Part shown: one piece after another, positions 43,287-52,276 of the stretch
Layout of the letters: the number at the start of each line of letters is the position of its first letter
Numbering within the stretch: the first letter of the stretch is position 1
Assembly: GCA_019637685.1 (NCBI GenBank)
Contig: JAHBVF010000002.1
Location: 124,001 to 188,000 of the forward strand
From: Caldilineaceae bacterium
GTDB lineage: Bacteria > Chloroflexota > Anaerolineae > Caldilineales > Caldilineaceae
Length of the DNA stretch: 64,000 bases
Reading direction: 5' to 3'
Position numbers and translations under genes: made by a program
The notes under the pieces: generated by a model
The model's database searches: none
Seen by the model: the letters and a program-made list of their open reading frames with translations, nothing else
What the model was told of the DNA's origin: nothing

Positions 43287-45836
43287 TTATTCTCGATGCT
43301 TGTGCAGAGGCGTATGTTTGTGATAGACCCCGTGCTGGTGCATGCGCTGGTGCAGCCGGTTGTGCGCGCCTTCCAGAGTGGCCCGCATCTGGCGCAGGCG
43401 GGACGCGTCCGCAGGCCGGGGCGCAAGAACGTCCAGATAGGCTATGGACCCTTCGATCTGGGAAAGCACCGCGTCGGCGTCGGTCTCGTTGAAGAGGGGC
43501 TGATCCCCCACCAACACCTGCACCGCGCTGGTGTGCGCGGCGATGTCGCCTGCTGTGCCGCGGTAGCTGCCCCGCACCCGCAGGGCCACCCAACAGGATT
43601 TGGTGACGGACAGGCTGATACTACCCTCCGCGGCCATCTCGCCGTTGGCGTGCCAGGTGTCCAGCGCGTGGCCGTCGATGACCGTTTCGACCAATTCAAT
43701 CGGAACCCGGGTCGATTCCACCCGCCAGCTAATATCGATGGAGCCGCCGGACGCGGGCAGCCGCACCTGACCGCCGGGTGGGACGCCCTCCACCAGCAAC
43801 TCCGCCAGCGGGCCGACCGTCGCAAAAGTATTGCCCGTCCGCACCGCGGCCATCCAGTTTTCGTAGGAAAATTCCCGCCCGCCCAGATGGGCGTAGGTGC
43901 GCACGCCGCCCAACAGCGAAGCCGCGGCCATTTTGTCCGAGCCGCCCACCAGCGGGACCTGATAGCCCAGATTGAGATAGCGATACCAGTCGGCAATGCC
44001 ATAGGGGTTGAGCTGGGCGTCGTGGGGGTTGAAGGTCATCAGTTCGATGGCGTTGACCAGACCCAGCACAATATCCGCGGCCCGTTCCAGCTGGGGGTTG
44101 GGCGCGTGGGGCATGACCACCAGCCCGCCCTGCTCGATGCAGCGCTGCGCCCACTCGGCCATCACCACCTCCTGCGCGTCGCCCAGGGCCGACTCGGACG
44201 GGCCGCCGGTGCAGAGGGGGTGGATCATTTGTCCGCTGTAGCCGAGCAGAGAGATGTGGCCGAGCACCTGCATCCGGTTCTCCGTGCCCACCCGCACCAG
44301 AAACTCCCCATCGCCGCCGAACTCCTTTGCGCCCAGCGTCGTCCTGCCGTCAAAATCGCTCACATTGCTGTACATCTCGCCCCACTGGCTGGCGAGCAGA
44401 TTGACGACGTGGACATCCTCGGCCTGGCCTTCCAACAGGGCTGTGGTCGGGCTGAGAAAATGGACGTGGGTGTCGGCTGTGACCCAGCCCTTCTCCCGCC
44501 AACCCAACACCCGCTCCAACTCGAAAGTCAGTTCGGATGTCTCTGGGCCGACCACAACTTTTGTGCGGATGGGCGCGCACTCGTAGCCTTTGGTGATCTC
44601 CACATAGACTTCGCCCAGGGGCAGGTCCACCTCGCAGTGGCCGTCGATATAGCTGTACTGGTTGCGCCCGTTGACGAACTCGCCGTAGTTGTCCTCGAAC
44701 CAGTAGGGATTGACTTTGCGGTGACGGCCCCGGGGCGGCAGATACTCGCCGTGTGCGCCGTGCAGGTGGATGCGCACGGCCACCTGCCTCGTGCTGCCCT
44801 TCTCCACCACCCGCAGGTTGACCGGTCGATAGGCGGGCGGGACTTCGACGATTCCCGCGGCCGCTTTCCCCGGCAGTGCGGCCAGATCGTAGACTGTCTC
44901 TGCGCCGATGTACAGCCGGGCCGCGGGGTGAGCCGAGTATTCCACGACGATCTCCCGCTCCGAACGGGTGGGCTGCACATCCACCGTTTCCCCGCCCAGC
45001 CAGGCCGAATGGTCATATTCCAGCACAGCCCGGGCCGAAATGACTGTGCCCAAATCAATGGACAGTTCATCGCATTCGCCCAGCGCGTTGAGTTGCACGC
45101 CGTCGGGCAGCGTCACCCGCACTTTGTGGCGCAGACCGGGGCGCAGGGGATGCTCGGCCAGTTGGGTGGCGCTGATGGCGTAGATGACAGCCCGTTCTTT
45201 GACAGGCGTGAGCAGCAGGCGGCGAAGGGGCTTGTCCGGGTGGGGATTGGGCAGCGCGTAGAGCCAGAGCTTTTCGGCTGTGCGCTCCCGGCCCGAATGG
45301 ACACGGGTTTCGCCCCGGCCATAGGAGCGGGCGATTTTGCCCAAAGCCGCGTCTTCGGTCACTGTGGCAAAAACTTGGGGCGACAGGGCAGGCATAGCCA
45401 GGAAAGGGCTGGCTCCCCAGCCAATGCGGCTCTGCTGGATGGCAAAGCGGCGCAGGATGGGTGTCTCGTGGCGGGTTCCGTCGGCGTATTCCAGGGTGTA
45501 GTCAGCCACATGCTCGCCCAGTTCATTGCCGTCCACATCGCTATCCGCAAAGTCGTCCAGATAGTTGGTGGGCCTGTCCTCGGCCGCGTGGAGAAAGATC
45601 AGCCAGGTGGCGTGATTGTTGTGGAGGGGGAGAGCCACCTCCGAAGCGTCGAGCCAAATCACATTCTCCTGTGCGCTTTCCTGGGCGAGTTCAAAAGGAA
45701 TCCCGCTGAAGGACTGGCTGCCCCGCAGCAGGCCGTGGCCGCCAGGGGTTGTCGCGGGGCTGGGGAGCGATTCCCGATCCCAATTGTAGACATCGGCCAG
45801 ATCGATGGGGGTGAAGTGGGGCGAAACCGGCTGCAT
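43287..45836 (-). CDS. CehA/McbA-type metallohydrolase with PHP domain
   Basis: 849 residues. N-terminal ~480 residues are beta-rich, with RIHLHGAHGEYLPPRGRHRK; the PHP-type metal domain starts at GWVTADTHVHFLSPTTALL (HxH) and continues with GGLVVMPHAPNPQLE, NAIELMTFNPHD and PLVGGSDKMAAASLLGGVRT. C-terminal beta domain follows. Known relatives (carbaryl hydrolase) hydrolyse carbamate esters; the true substrate is unknown. No signal peptide. The last 20 residues are His-rich (HQRMHQHGVYHKHTPLHKH), which could bind metal. Confidence 0.85.
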   Translation of the reverse strand: MQPVSPHFTPIDLADVYNWDRESLPSPATTPGGHGLLRGSQSFSGIPFELAQESAQENVIWLDASEVALPLHNNHATWLIFLHAAEDRPTNYLDDFADSDVDGNELGEHVADYTLEYADGTRHETPILRRFAIQQSRIGWGASPFLAMPALSPQVFATVTEDAALGKIARSYGRGETRVHSGRERTAEKLWLYALPNPHPDKPLRRLLLTPVKERAVIYAISATQLAEHPLRPGLRHKVRVTLPDGVQLNALGECDELSIDLGTVISARAVLEYDHSAWLGGETVDVQPTRSEREIVVEYSAHPAARLYIGAETVYDLAALPGKAAAGIVEVPPAYRPVNLRVVEKGSTRQVAVRIHLHGAHGEYLPPRGRHRKVNPYWFEDNYGEFVNGRNQYSYIDGHCEVDLPLGEVYVEITKGYECAPIRTKVVVGPETSELTFELERVLGWREKGWVTADTHVHFLSPTTALLEGQAEDVHVVNLLASQWGEMYSNVSDFDGRTTLGAKEFGGDGEFLVRVGTENRMQVLGHISLLGYSGQMIHPLCTGGPSESALGDAQEVVMAEWAQRCIEQGGLVVMPHAPNPQLERAADIVLGLVNAIELMTFNPHDAQLNPYGIADWYRYLNLGYQVPLVGGSDKMAAASLLGGVRTYAHLGGREFSYENWMAAVRTGNTFATVGPLAELLVEGVPPGGQVRLPASGGSIDISWRVESTRVPIELVETVIDGHALDTWHANGEMAAEGSISLSVTKSCWVALRVRGSYRGTAGDIAAHTSAVQVLVGDQPLFNETDADAVLSQIEGSIAYLDVLAPRPADASRLRQMRATLEGAHNRLHQRMHQHGVYHKHTPLHKHRE

Positions 45837-46389
45837 GGGTCTTCCTCCGCTGTGTTAGGGACCGGCAATTAGACTTGTATTGTGACTTGCGTGGTAGCGA
45901 AAACAGGTGAGCCAGAAAGGGAACGAAAAAAGGTGTTCTTTCTGGGTGGAGATGGGACTGTCTGTGTGCGACAGTGTACCGCAAAGCGCTGAAAAGCCGC
46001 AAGATGCACCGATGGATCGAGCGTTGTCAAAAAGCAATCGCCACAGACGGGACCCAATGGAATCTGCCCACCAATTTTTGCTCGCACCAATCCATTGCCA
46101 TCCATACGGGCGTTGATCCAATCAGGAAACCCGTTTTCAGTGAATCGACGCGGAAAACGGGCGAACCTCCCAATCTTTCCCTTGAGACAAAACCAAAGCT
46201 GCGTTCTCTAAACCGCATTCCCATAGCAATCGGTTGTATTGGGAAACCTGTTCGTCCATTTCCCACGCCAATGGGCTGCTATCGAGCAGGAGAATATCCA
46301 ATCACTCGGTTTATTCGACTCCCGGTCTGTGCTATAATCACACCTCTGCCCCCCAAAAAACCTTATTCCCACACAGGAGGATCAAGCGT
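45837..46389. other. Long intergenic region with promoter for the diheme cytochrome gene
   Basis: 553 bp without a gene. TATAAT at 46333-46338 with TTTATT 17 nt upstream (46310-46315) fits a weak promoter of the cytochrome gene at 46390. Inverted repeat CCCGTTTTC (46130-46138) / GAAAACGGG (46153-46161). The rest is A/T-richer and has no recognisable content; open frames in both strands look spurious. Confidence 0.5.
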
Positions 46390-47418
46390 ATGAGATTTCT
46401 TAACACCCAAAACAGGTCTAAGCCAGTGCGATGGAGCATAGGATTGGCCTTGCTGGCCGCTCTTGTGCTGGCCATTGGGGCGTGCGGCTCGCCAGCCACA
46501 CCAGCCCCAGCCGAGCCAGCCGCAGAAGTGGCAGCGCCCACCGAAGCTCCCAAGTCCGAGCCAACCGCCACGACCGCGCCGGAACCGGAATCGACCGCCA
46601 CAGCCGAACCGGAGCCGGAACCCACGGCCGCGGCCGCGGAAGAACCCGCCATGACCTTCACCGGCGACCCGGACGCGGGTCAGTATATCGCCACCCTGAC
46701 CGGCGGCTGTGGCTGCCATTTCAACCGGGAGCTGGGCGGTCTGGCCGGTGGCAACAAATTTGAAGGCCCCTTCGGTGTGGTCTATGCCCGCAATATCACT
46801 CCGGATATGGAAACCGGTCTTGGCGGCTATAGCCAGGAAGAGATTGCCTCGTTTTTGCGGACCGGTGCCGGCCCCGGCGGTTGGCAGTTGCATCCGGTCA
46901 TGCCCTATATGGCTTTTAGCGTTCTCTCAGACAAAGAAGCCTTGGATGTAGCAGCCTATCTGCATTCATTGGATGCTATTGCCAATGCCGTTCCCGATCG
47001 GGAATTGACCAGCGATCCGGCTCCCTTTACCCCGGCCGTGGCCCCGCCCGCCGAAGCACCCACAGAGCCAGTGGCCCGCGGCGAGGAATTGGTAACCATT
47101 GCCCGTTGTAGCGGTTGCCACACCCCCAACAACGAAGACGGCAGTCCCAATATGGACCTGATGCTGGCCGGCGCGACTGTACGCGATTCCATTGCCGCCA
47201 ATATCACCCCCGATGACGAGACCGGTCTGGGCAAGTGGACAGTGGAAGAGATCGCCACACTGATGCGCACAGGCACACGACCGGATGGCAGCGAAGTGGA
47301 AGGCGCGATGGCCCAGCAGATCGAGCGCCGTTTCAATCTCCTGACCGAAGACGACGCCCTGGCAATTGCCGCCTATCTGAAGAGTATTCCGGCTGTCAAC
47401 CACGATCCGTTCGAGTAA
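46390..47418 (+). CDS. Diheme cytochrome c lipoprotein
   Basis: 342 residues from ATG 46390 with AGGAGG 9 nt ahead. Lipobox AIGAC, a long Pro/Glu/Ala/Thr linker (about residues 35-88), then two class I heme domains: GGCGCHFNREL and IARCSGCHTPNNEDG. Each has a P..Y/NIT(P)D.ETG repeat (ARNITPDMETGLGGYSQEEI and AANITPDDETGLGKWTVEEI), so the two halves arose by duplication. Resembles gluconate/alcohol dehydrogenase-type cytochrome subunits. Convergent to the ACIII operon end; probably an electron carrier. Confidence 0.92.
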   Translation: MRFLNTQNRSKPVRWSIGLALLAALVLAIGACGSPATPAPAEPAAEVAAPTEAPKSEPTATTAPEPESTATAEPEPEPTAAAAEEPAMTFTGDPDAGQYIATLTGGCGCHFNRELGGLAGGNKFEGPFGVVYARNITPDMETGLGGYSQEEIASFLRTGAGPGGWQLHPVMPYMAFSVLSDKEALDVAAYLHSLDAIANAVPDRELTSDPAPFTPAVAPPAEAPTEPVARGEELVTIARCSGCHTPNNEDGSPNMDLMLAGATVRDSIAANITPDDETGLGKWTVEEIATLMRTGTRPDGSEVEGAMAQQIERRFNLLTEDDALAIAAYLKSIPAVNHDPFE

Positions 47419-47465
47419 ACCGGCTTCGAAATCTGTTTTTTGAAAAGCCGAACTTCTGTCCCTGT

Positions 47466-47524
47466 ATCTGCCAAATAAAACGCCCCGGTCCAACCAGCGG
47501 ACCGGGGCGTTTTATTTGGCAGAT
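47466..47524. terminator. 26-bp perfect hairpin, bidirectional terminator
   Basis: Arms 47466-47491 and 47499-47524, loop AACCAGC; GC core CGCCCCGGTCC flanked by AAAA/TTTT so it can act in both directions, between the convergent cytochrome genes. Confidence 0.9.
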
Positions 47525-47565
47525 ATCGGATTTGGCAGATATCGGATTTGGCAGATATTGGATGA
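47518..47565. repeat. Three tandem 16-bp units GGCAGATATCGGATTT
   Basis: Copies at 47518-47533, 47534-47549 and 47550-47565 (last with changes). The first overlaps the right arm of the terminator, so the array grew by duplication of the hairpin's edge. Confidence 0.85.
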
Positions 47566-47645
47566 CAAATGGCTCAGCGAAAAAGATGCCTGCTACACCA
47601 GAGATAGGATCTGCAAAGTCGTATTCTGCACTCAGCACGCCCCAT

Positions 47646-48293
47646 TCAATTGTCCTGTGCCCCCGCCTCAATCCAACGCCGGATGATTTCGATTTGGGTA
47701 GGAGTCAACCGGTCGCCCTTTTTGGGCATCTTCCCGCTGTTGACCTGATCGAAGAGATAGCTCCCTGCCACATCCCCCGGTTTGATCACAGAGCCATAGA
47801 TGGACCCCAGCATCAGTGTGCGGTAGCTGGTCACTTCCAGCCCCTCTTCCGGGTCGTCATCCCCATGACACTCGCTGCAACGTTCCACAAAAATGGGTAG
47901 CACATCGCTGGAAAAGCTCACCTCGCCGACAGGCAGGGCAGCAGTCTCAGCGCCCGTGGGCGCGGCGATTGTTTTCGGCGCGCCCACGGGCAACCCGGCT
48001 TCGGCCATCTGCTGGATGGCTTCGGCCACAGGAATGTGGGCAAGGCCAGTCTCTTTGTCCACCCAGCCGTAGCTATCCAACTGCCCGCGCTCCGTTGCTT
48101 TTTGCGCTGCCACTGCCTGGGCCGATACATTTTCCGCGACCACAGGAGTGGGCGGCAATGTGCGCGCCAACAATTGGGGACCGGCCAGAAGAACCGCCGC
48201 CGCAAATACTACCAGCAGCCCGGCCACCAGCACAGCAGCCAGCCCGGTCCAACCGCCGAATCTCTTTTGTGTGCGCCTGTCGTGAACGCTCAT
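47646..48293 (-). CDS. Cytochrome c protein with planctomycete-type C-terminal domain
   Basis: 215 residues from ATG 48293 (GGGAG ahead). One N-terminal membrane anchor (AAVLVAGLLVVFAAAVLL), a variable spacer, then SDVLPIFVERCSECHGDDDPEEGLEVTSY (one heme, CSECH) and SGKMPKKGDRLTPTQIEIIRRWIEAGA, the Met ligand and typical end of PSCyt-type domains. 22 nt after actF on the same strand, so likely part of the ACIII operon. Confidence 0.88.
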   Translation of the reverse strand: MSVHDRRTQKRFGGWTGLAAVLVAGLLVVFAAAVLLAGPQLLARTLPPTPVVAENVSAQAVAAQKATERGQLDSYGWVDKETGLAHIPVAEAIQQMAEAGLPVGAPKTIAAPTGAETAALPVGEVSFSSDVLPIFVERCSECHGDDDPEEGLEVTSYRTLMLGSIYGSVIKPGDVAGSYLFDQVNSGKMPKKGDRLTPTQIEIIRRWIEAGAQDN

Positions 48294-48315
48294 TCTCATC
48301 TCCCAACAGTCTCAA

Positions 48316-49593
48316 TCAGTGGCCCGGTGGCGTGTCTTTCTGCCATTCCCGCACAAACAATGCCAGCCATCCCCCAGCCATCCCCAGCAGCAGCAGCGGG
48401 TAGAGCCAGTGGAAGAAAGCCCCATCCGGGTGAAAGGCAGGCACGATCAGCCAGTAGACATCCAGCGCCCGCGCGCAAAAGAGCAGCCCGGCCAGCCACG
48501 CCAGCACCCGGGCGTTGCGTTTGAGGCTGCGCGAGAGCAGCAGGGCAAAAGGCAGTGCGAAGTGCAACACCACCAGCCCCATTGCCACCCACTGCCAGCC
48601 TCCTCTGCTGCGATGCACATACCAGACCGCCTCCTCCGGAATGTTGGCCGACCAGATAATCAGAAACTGGGAAAAGGCGAAATAGGCCCAGATCATCACC
48701 GCCGCCAGGAGCAGATTGCCCAGATCGTTGAAAGTTTGAATACCCCACCCCTGCCCTCCCCATTCTGGGGAGGGAGCAGATGTCTTTGCTCCCTCAGAAT
48801 GCGAGTCGTTGGAAGAGAGTGTATCTCCACTCTCGAAATGTGGGTCATTAGAAGGGGAGACAGCCCCTCCCCCGGAAAGGGGGAGGCTGGGAGGGGATCC
48901 CGCGGCCAGCCCAATCACCGCCAGACTGATCCCCGCAACCGCCGCCCCGGCCAGAAATTGCAGCCCGTAGATGGACGAAAACCAGGCAGGTTCCAAGGAC
49001 ATCATCCAATCGAAGGCGGCAAAGGTTGTCGTCACCACATACAAAATCATTCCCACCGCGCCCAGCCCCCGACCCGCTCCCTCTCCATCTGCGTCCTGCG
49101 TTGAAAGACGGCGCAGTCCAAAGGCCAATCCGATCCAGACCGCAAAATAGAGCAGCGTCCGGGCCACAAAAAAGGGCACATTCAGCCAGACGCTTTTCTG
49201 TTGCAGGAGTTCGCTGGCCGCCACCTGCCCGCTGTCCGCCCAGGGGTAGAGGGTGGACAGGCCCAAAAGCAGGGGCAGGAAGAGCAGCCCCAGCCATGGC
49301 AGGGTCAGGGCGGCAGATTCGGCGATGGGGCGCACGCTGGCGCTCCACCGGCCACCGGCCACCCGATGGAGCAGCGCCAACCCCAGCCCGCCCAGCCCGA
49401 TTTCCACGCAGAAGAGCCAGGCGAAGAGATAGGCCCGCCAGAACTCAGTCCTATCTACAAACAGCCCGACAATCCCGGCCAGCCCGCCAACCGCCAGGGC
49501 CACCAGCGCGACTCGCTGCCAGCGGGGAATTATTCTCTGCCCCCCAGCATCGGCGGGCCTATTTGTTTCTGCCAGTATCGCTTGACTCGTCAT
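48316..49593 (-). CDS. actF: ACIII subunit ActF with an in-frame repeat insertion
   Basis: 425 residues with about ten hydrophobic helices; FDWMMSLEPAWFSSIYGLQF and HRSRGGWQWVAMGLVVLHF are typical of ActF/ActC-type quinol:cytochrome c oxidoreductase membrane subunits. Residues ~232-284 (SPPSLPLSGGGAVSPSND..., SAPSPEWGGQGWG) are low-complexity, encoded by an inverted-repeat element (48745-48897), and sit in a loop before FNDLGNLLLAAVMIWAY. Last act gene before the cytochrome c. Confidence 0.87.
   Translation of the reverse strand: MTSQAILAETNRPADAGGQRIIPRWQRVALVALAVGGLAGIVGLFVDRTEFWRAYLFAWLFCVEIGLGGLGLALLHRVAGGRWSASVRPIAESAALTLPWLGLLFLPLLLGLSTLYPWADSGQVAASELLQQKSVWLNVPFFVARTLLYFAVWIGLAFGLRRLSTQDADGEGAGRGLGAVGMILYVVTTTFAAFDWMMSLEPAWFSSIYGLQFLAGAAVAGISLAVIGLAAGSPPSLPLSGGGAVSPSNDPHFESGDTLSSNDSHSEGAKTSAPSPEWGGQGWGIQTFNDLGNLLLAAVMIWAYFAFSQFLIIWSANIPEEAVWYVHRSRGGWQWVAMGLVVLHFALPFALLLSRSLKRNARVLAWLAGLLFCARALDVYWLIVPAFHPDGAFFHWLYPLLLLGMAGGWLALFVREWQKDTPPGH
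48745..48897. mobile_element. MITE-like inverted-repeat element inserted in frame in actF
   Basis: Ends CCCACCCCTGCCCTCCCCAT (from 48745) and the inverse GGGGGAGGCTGGGAGGGG (to 48897), plus inner GAGAGTGTATCTCCACTCTC. About 150 bp, no ORF of its own, keeps the actF frame. Confidence 0.65.
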
Positions 49594-49600
49594 CTCATTA

Positions 49601-49655
49601 TCCGCAGTCTGCCAAAATCCGTGCCAATCCGCCCGATTCGCGTCATCCGCGTTCC
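49601..49655. repeat. ACGCGGATGACGCGAATCGG-type repeat between actE and actF
   Basis: On the minus strand AACGCGGATGACGCGAATCG then GGCACGGATTTTGGCAGA; same family as 18408-18465. Fills nearly the whole actE-actF gap. Confidence 0.6.
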
Positions 49656-49660
49656 ATTCT

Positions 49661-50311
49661 TTACGGCAGCTTCTCCGCCGGGATTTCCGTCGCGTTCACA
49701 TTCTGGCTCAATTGTAGCGCCCGGATATAGGCCACAATCGCCCAGCGATCCTCCACCGGCACGCGAGCCGCGTAGCTGGGCATCACCCGCGTGCCGTCGG
49801 TGATAATCGCAAAATAGTAGCCAGCCTCCCGTTCCCGCAGATCGGGCAAATGGAAAGAGTCTGGCTGGGGCATCCCGTATTCAGTGATGACGCCCGTCCC
49901 GTCGCCGGTCAGCCCGTGGCAGGGCGCACAGAAAATCTCAAAGCGCTGTTGGCCCCGCTCCAGAATCGTCTGGGTGACGGTAAAGGGGAAGCTGTCCACA
50001 AACTGGCCGCCCACCTGCCCGGTGGTCAGCAACGGGTCCAGGCGCAGCTCGCCCCGGGCCACTGTGTCGGGAACCCGCGGGCGGTTGGCCGCGCCGTCGG
50101 CAAAGAAGGCGCTGGCCTCCTGGGCCTCGAAACGGGGCTGATCCTCCAGCGTCATCGCACAGGCAGAGAGCAGCAGCGCGGCCAGAAGCAGCAGCAGCAG
50201 ATTGCGTAGTGCGTGGTGCATAGTGCGTGAACCGGTATACGCGCTACGCGCTGCGACAGAAACTGCCGGATTACTTTCGCCAAATTGTGCTCGATAGGAT
50301 TTCGTCATCAT
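49661..50311 (-). CDS. actE: ACIII monoheme cytochrome c subunit ActE
   Basis: 216 residues if started at ATG 50311, directly after the actCD stop (TAA-ATG); an internal ATG 50221 (MHHALRNLLLLLLAALLLSAC) starts right at the signal sequence and gives 186 residues. Lipobox LLSAC; then QRFEIFCAPCHGLTGDGTG (heme) and DGTRVMPSYAARV (Met ligand). The first 30 residues are odd for a lipoprotein, and the region around 50205-50231 is a GTAGTGCGTGG-like repeat. Accepts electrons from the ACIII core. Confidence 0.88.
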   Translation of the reverse strand: MMTKSYRAQFGESNPAVSVAARSAYTGSRTMHHALRNLLLLLLAALLLSACAMTLEDQPRFEAQEASAFFADGAANRPRVPDTVARGELRLDPLLTTGQVGGQFVDSFPFTVTQTILERGQQRFEIFCAPCHGLTGDGTGVITEYGMPQPDSFHLPDLREREAGYYFAIITDGTRVMPSYAARVPVEDRWAIVAYIRALQLSQNVNATEIPAEKLP

Positions 50312-52276
50312 TTAAGGCTCAACCGGAACAATCCGGGCTGGATGCAGGCTTTCTAAAAATGCGTGGGTTTTGTCCCGATCAAAGGCCGGGTCTGTGGCTT
50401 CCACACAGAGAAAGAAGCGATCCTGGGAAGCCCGCTCGAAGCCCGGCGCGTTGAAGACCGCGTGATAGGGCTGGGGCAGTCCATTGCGCAGGAGCATCCC
50501 CAGCACAGCCGCGCCGGCCGCGGCCAGGATTGTCAGTTCAAAGGTGACGATTATAAACGCGGGCCAACTGTTCAGGGGTCTGCCGCCGATATTCAGGGGA
50601 TAGCTGATGACCGACGCGTAGTATTGCATCCCAAAACCGGCCACGCCCCCGGCGATACCGCTGAGCAGCACCAGCCAGGGCAGCCGGGAACTGCGCAAGC
50701 CCAGCGCTGCGGGCAATTCGGCGATGGGAAAGGGGCTGTAGGCGGCCAGCTTGCGATAGCCCGCGGCACGGGCCTGCTGCGCCTGTGCCACCAATTCTTC
50801 TCCGTCAACAAATTCGGCCATCAGTCCGTAGAGCGCGCCACTGCCCCCCTCCGGTTGGAACGGGGCGGCGATGGCAGAAGGGGTCTCCGTCGCGTGCGTG
50901 GAGGTAGCGTCCCCGTCTTTTTCCGTCTCCGCCAGCAGATGGCGCATCTCAAAGATGGAAATCATCGGCAGCACCCGCACAAAGAGAAAGATCAGCGTGA
51001 CAAAGAGGCCGATTGTGCCCACAAAAAGACCCCAATCCCAGCCGGTGGGCGCGTAGCTGCCCCAGGACGAAGGCAGAAAATCCCGTTGCAGGCTGCCCAC
51101 AATAATCACAAAACGCTCCAGCCACATCCCAATATTGACGACAATCGCCACGACGAAAAGCAGGGCCGGGCTGGCGCGCACACGGGCCGACCAGAGGGCC
51201 TGGGGCACAAGAATGTTGCAGAGCATCAGCGCCCAGAAGGCCCAGGCAAAGGGGCCAAAAGAGCGGTTGAAGAGCCAGAAATGCTCCGCGGGGTTGCCCG
51301 AATACCAGGCGGTGAAGGCTTCGGTCACGTAGCCATAGGCCACGAAAAGGCCGGTCGCCAGCATCACTTTCGCCATATTGTCCAGGTGGCGCTGGGTGAT
51401 GAAATCTTCCAAATGATAGATTTTGCGCAGGGGGACGAGAAGGGTCACCACCATTGCAAAGCCGGAGAAGATGGCCCCGGCCACAAAATAGGGCGGGAAG
51501 ACCGTCGAGTGCCAGCCGGGCAGCACACCGACGGCAAAGTCCATACTGACCACCGAATGGACCGACACCACCAGTGGGGTAGCCAGCGCGGCCAGGAGCA
51601 GATAGGCCGTGTCATAGCGCTGCCAGTGGTCGGCCGCGCCCCGCCAGCCCAGGGCCAGCACCCCGTAGACAAAACGCAGCAGCCGGTTGCCCGCCCGATC
51701 CCGCATGGCCGCCAGGTCAGGAATCAGCCCAACGAACCAGAAGAGCAGGGAGACTGTGGCGTAGGAACCGATGGCGAAGGCGTCCCACACCAGCGGGCTG
51801 CGGAACTGGGGCCAGAGGCCAAAGGTGTTGGGATAGGGAAAGAGCCAATAGGCCAGCCAGGGACGGCCCAGATGCAGAATCGGAAAGAGACTGGCGCAGG
51901 CCACCGCGAAAAGAGTCATCGCCTCGGCAAAGCGGTTGATGGACGTACGCCATTCCTGGCGAAAGAGCAGAAGGATGGCGGAAATCAGCGTGCCCGCGTG
52001 GCCGATGCCAATCCACCAGACCAGATTGACGATGGCGAATCCCCAGCCCACGGGAATGTTGATGCCCCAAATGCCTGTGCCTTTGACAAAAAGAATCGCA
52101 ACGCTGTAGAGCAGCAGCATCAGCAACCCAAAGCCGATGGCTGCGCCCACCCACCAGGCCCGCCGCGTGCGGCCCAGGACGATACCTGTGATAGCTTCGG
52201 TGATGGAACCGAAGCTATGCCCCGGCCCGATGAGATAGCCGGTGTGGGAGGTGGGTTTGTGCAAATCTGCCTTCAT
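50312..52276 (-). CDS. actCD: Fused ACIII subunits ActC (NrfD-like) and ActD
   Basis: 654 residues. Residues 1-~465: ActC, about ten membrane helices of the NrfD/PsrC family with [57 protein letters not shown] and the quinol-site region. A low-complexity linker of ~25 residues ([20 protein letters not shown]) leads to ActD from residue ~482 ([20 protein letters not shown]), with two helices and the C-terminal [14 protein letters not shown]. In described ACIII these are separate genes. No stop or frame change is seen between them; a sequencing error joining two genes is possible. The usual act gene order is otherwise kept. Confidence 0.88.
   Translation of the reverse strand: MKADLHKPTSHTGYLIGPGHSFGSITEAITGIVLGRTRRAWWVGAAIGFGLLMLLLYSVAILFVKGTGIWGINIPVGWGFAIVNLVWWIGIGHAGTLISAILLLFRQEWRTSINRFAEAMTLFAVACASLFPILHLGRPWLAYWLFPYPNTFGLWPQFRSPLVWDAFAIGSYATVSLLFWFVGLIPDLAAMRDRAGNRLLRFVYGVLALGWRGAADHWQRYDTAYLLLAALATPLVVSVHSVVSMDFAVGVLPGWHSTVFPPYFVAGAIFSGFAMVVTLLVPLRKIYHLEDFITQRHLDNMAKVMLATGLFVAYGYVTEAFTAWYSGNPAEHFWLFNRSFGPFAWAFWALMLCNILVPQALWSARVRASPALLFVVAIVVNIGMWLERFVIIVGSLQRDFLPSSWGSYAPTGWDWGLFVGTIGLFVTLIFLFVRVLPMISIFEMRHLLAETEKDGDATSTHATETPSAIAAPFQPEGGSGALYGLMAEFVDGEELVAQAQQARAAGYRKLAAYSPFPIAELPAALGLRSSRLPWLVLLSGIAGGVAGFGMQYYASVISYPLNIGGRPLNSWPAFIIVTFELTILAAAGAAVLGMLLRNGLPQPYHAVFNAPGFERASQDRFFLCVEATDPAFDRDKTHAFLESLHPARIVPVEP

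Noticed and set aside
43296..45872. 858-codon open frame on the plus strand
   Set aside because: Antisense of the CehA/McbA-type gene. It exists because of the GC-rich third positions of that gene; no family motif or ribosome site.
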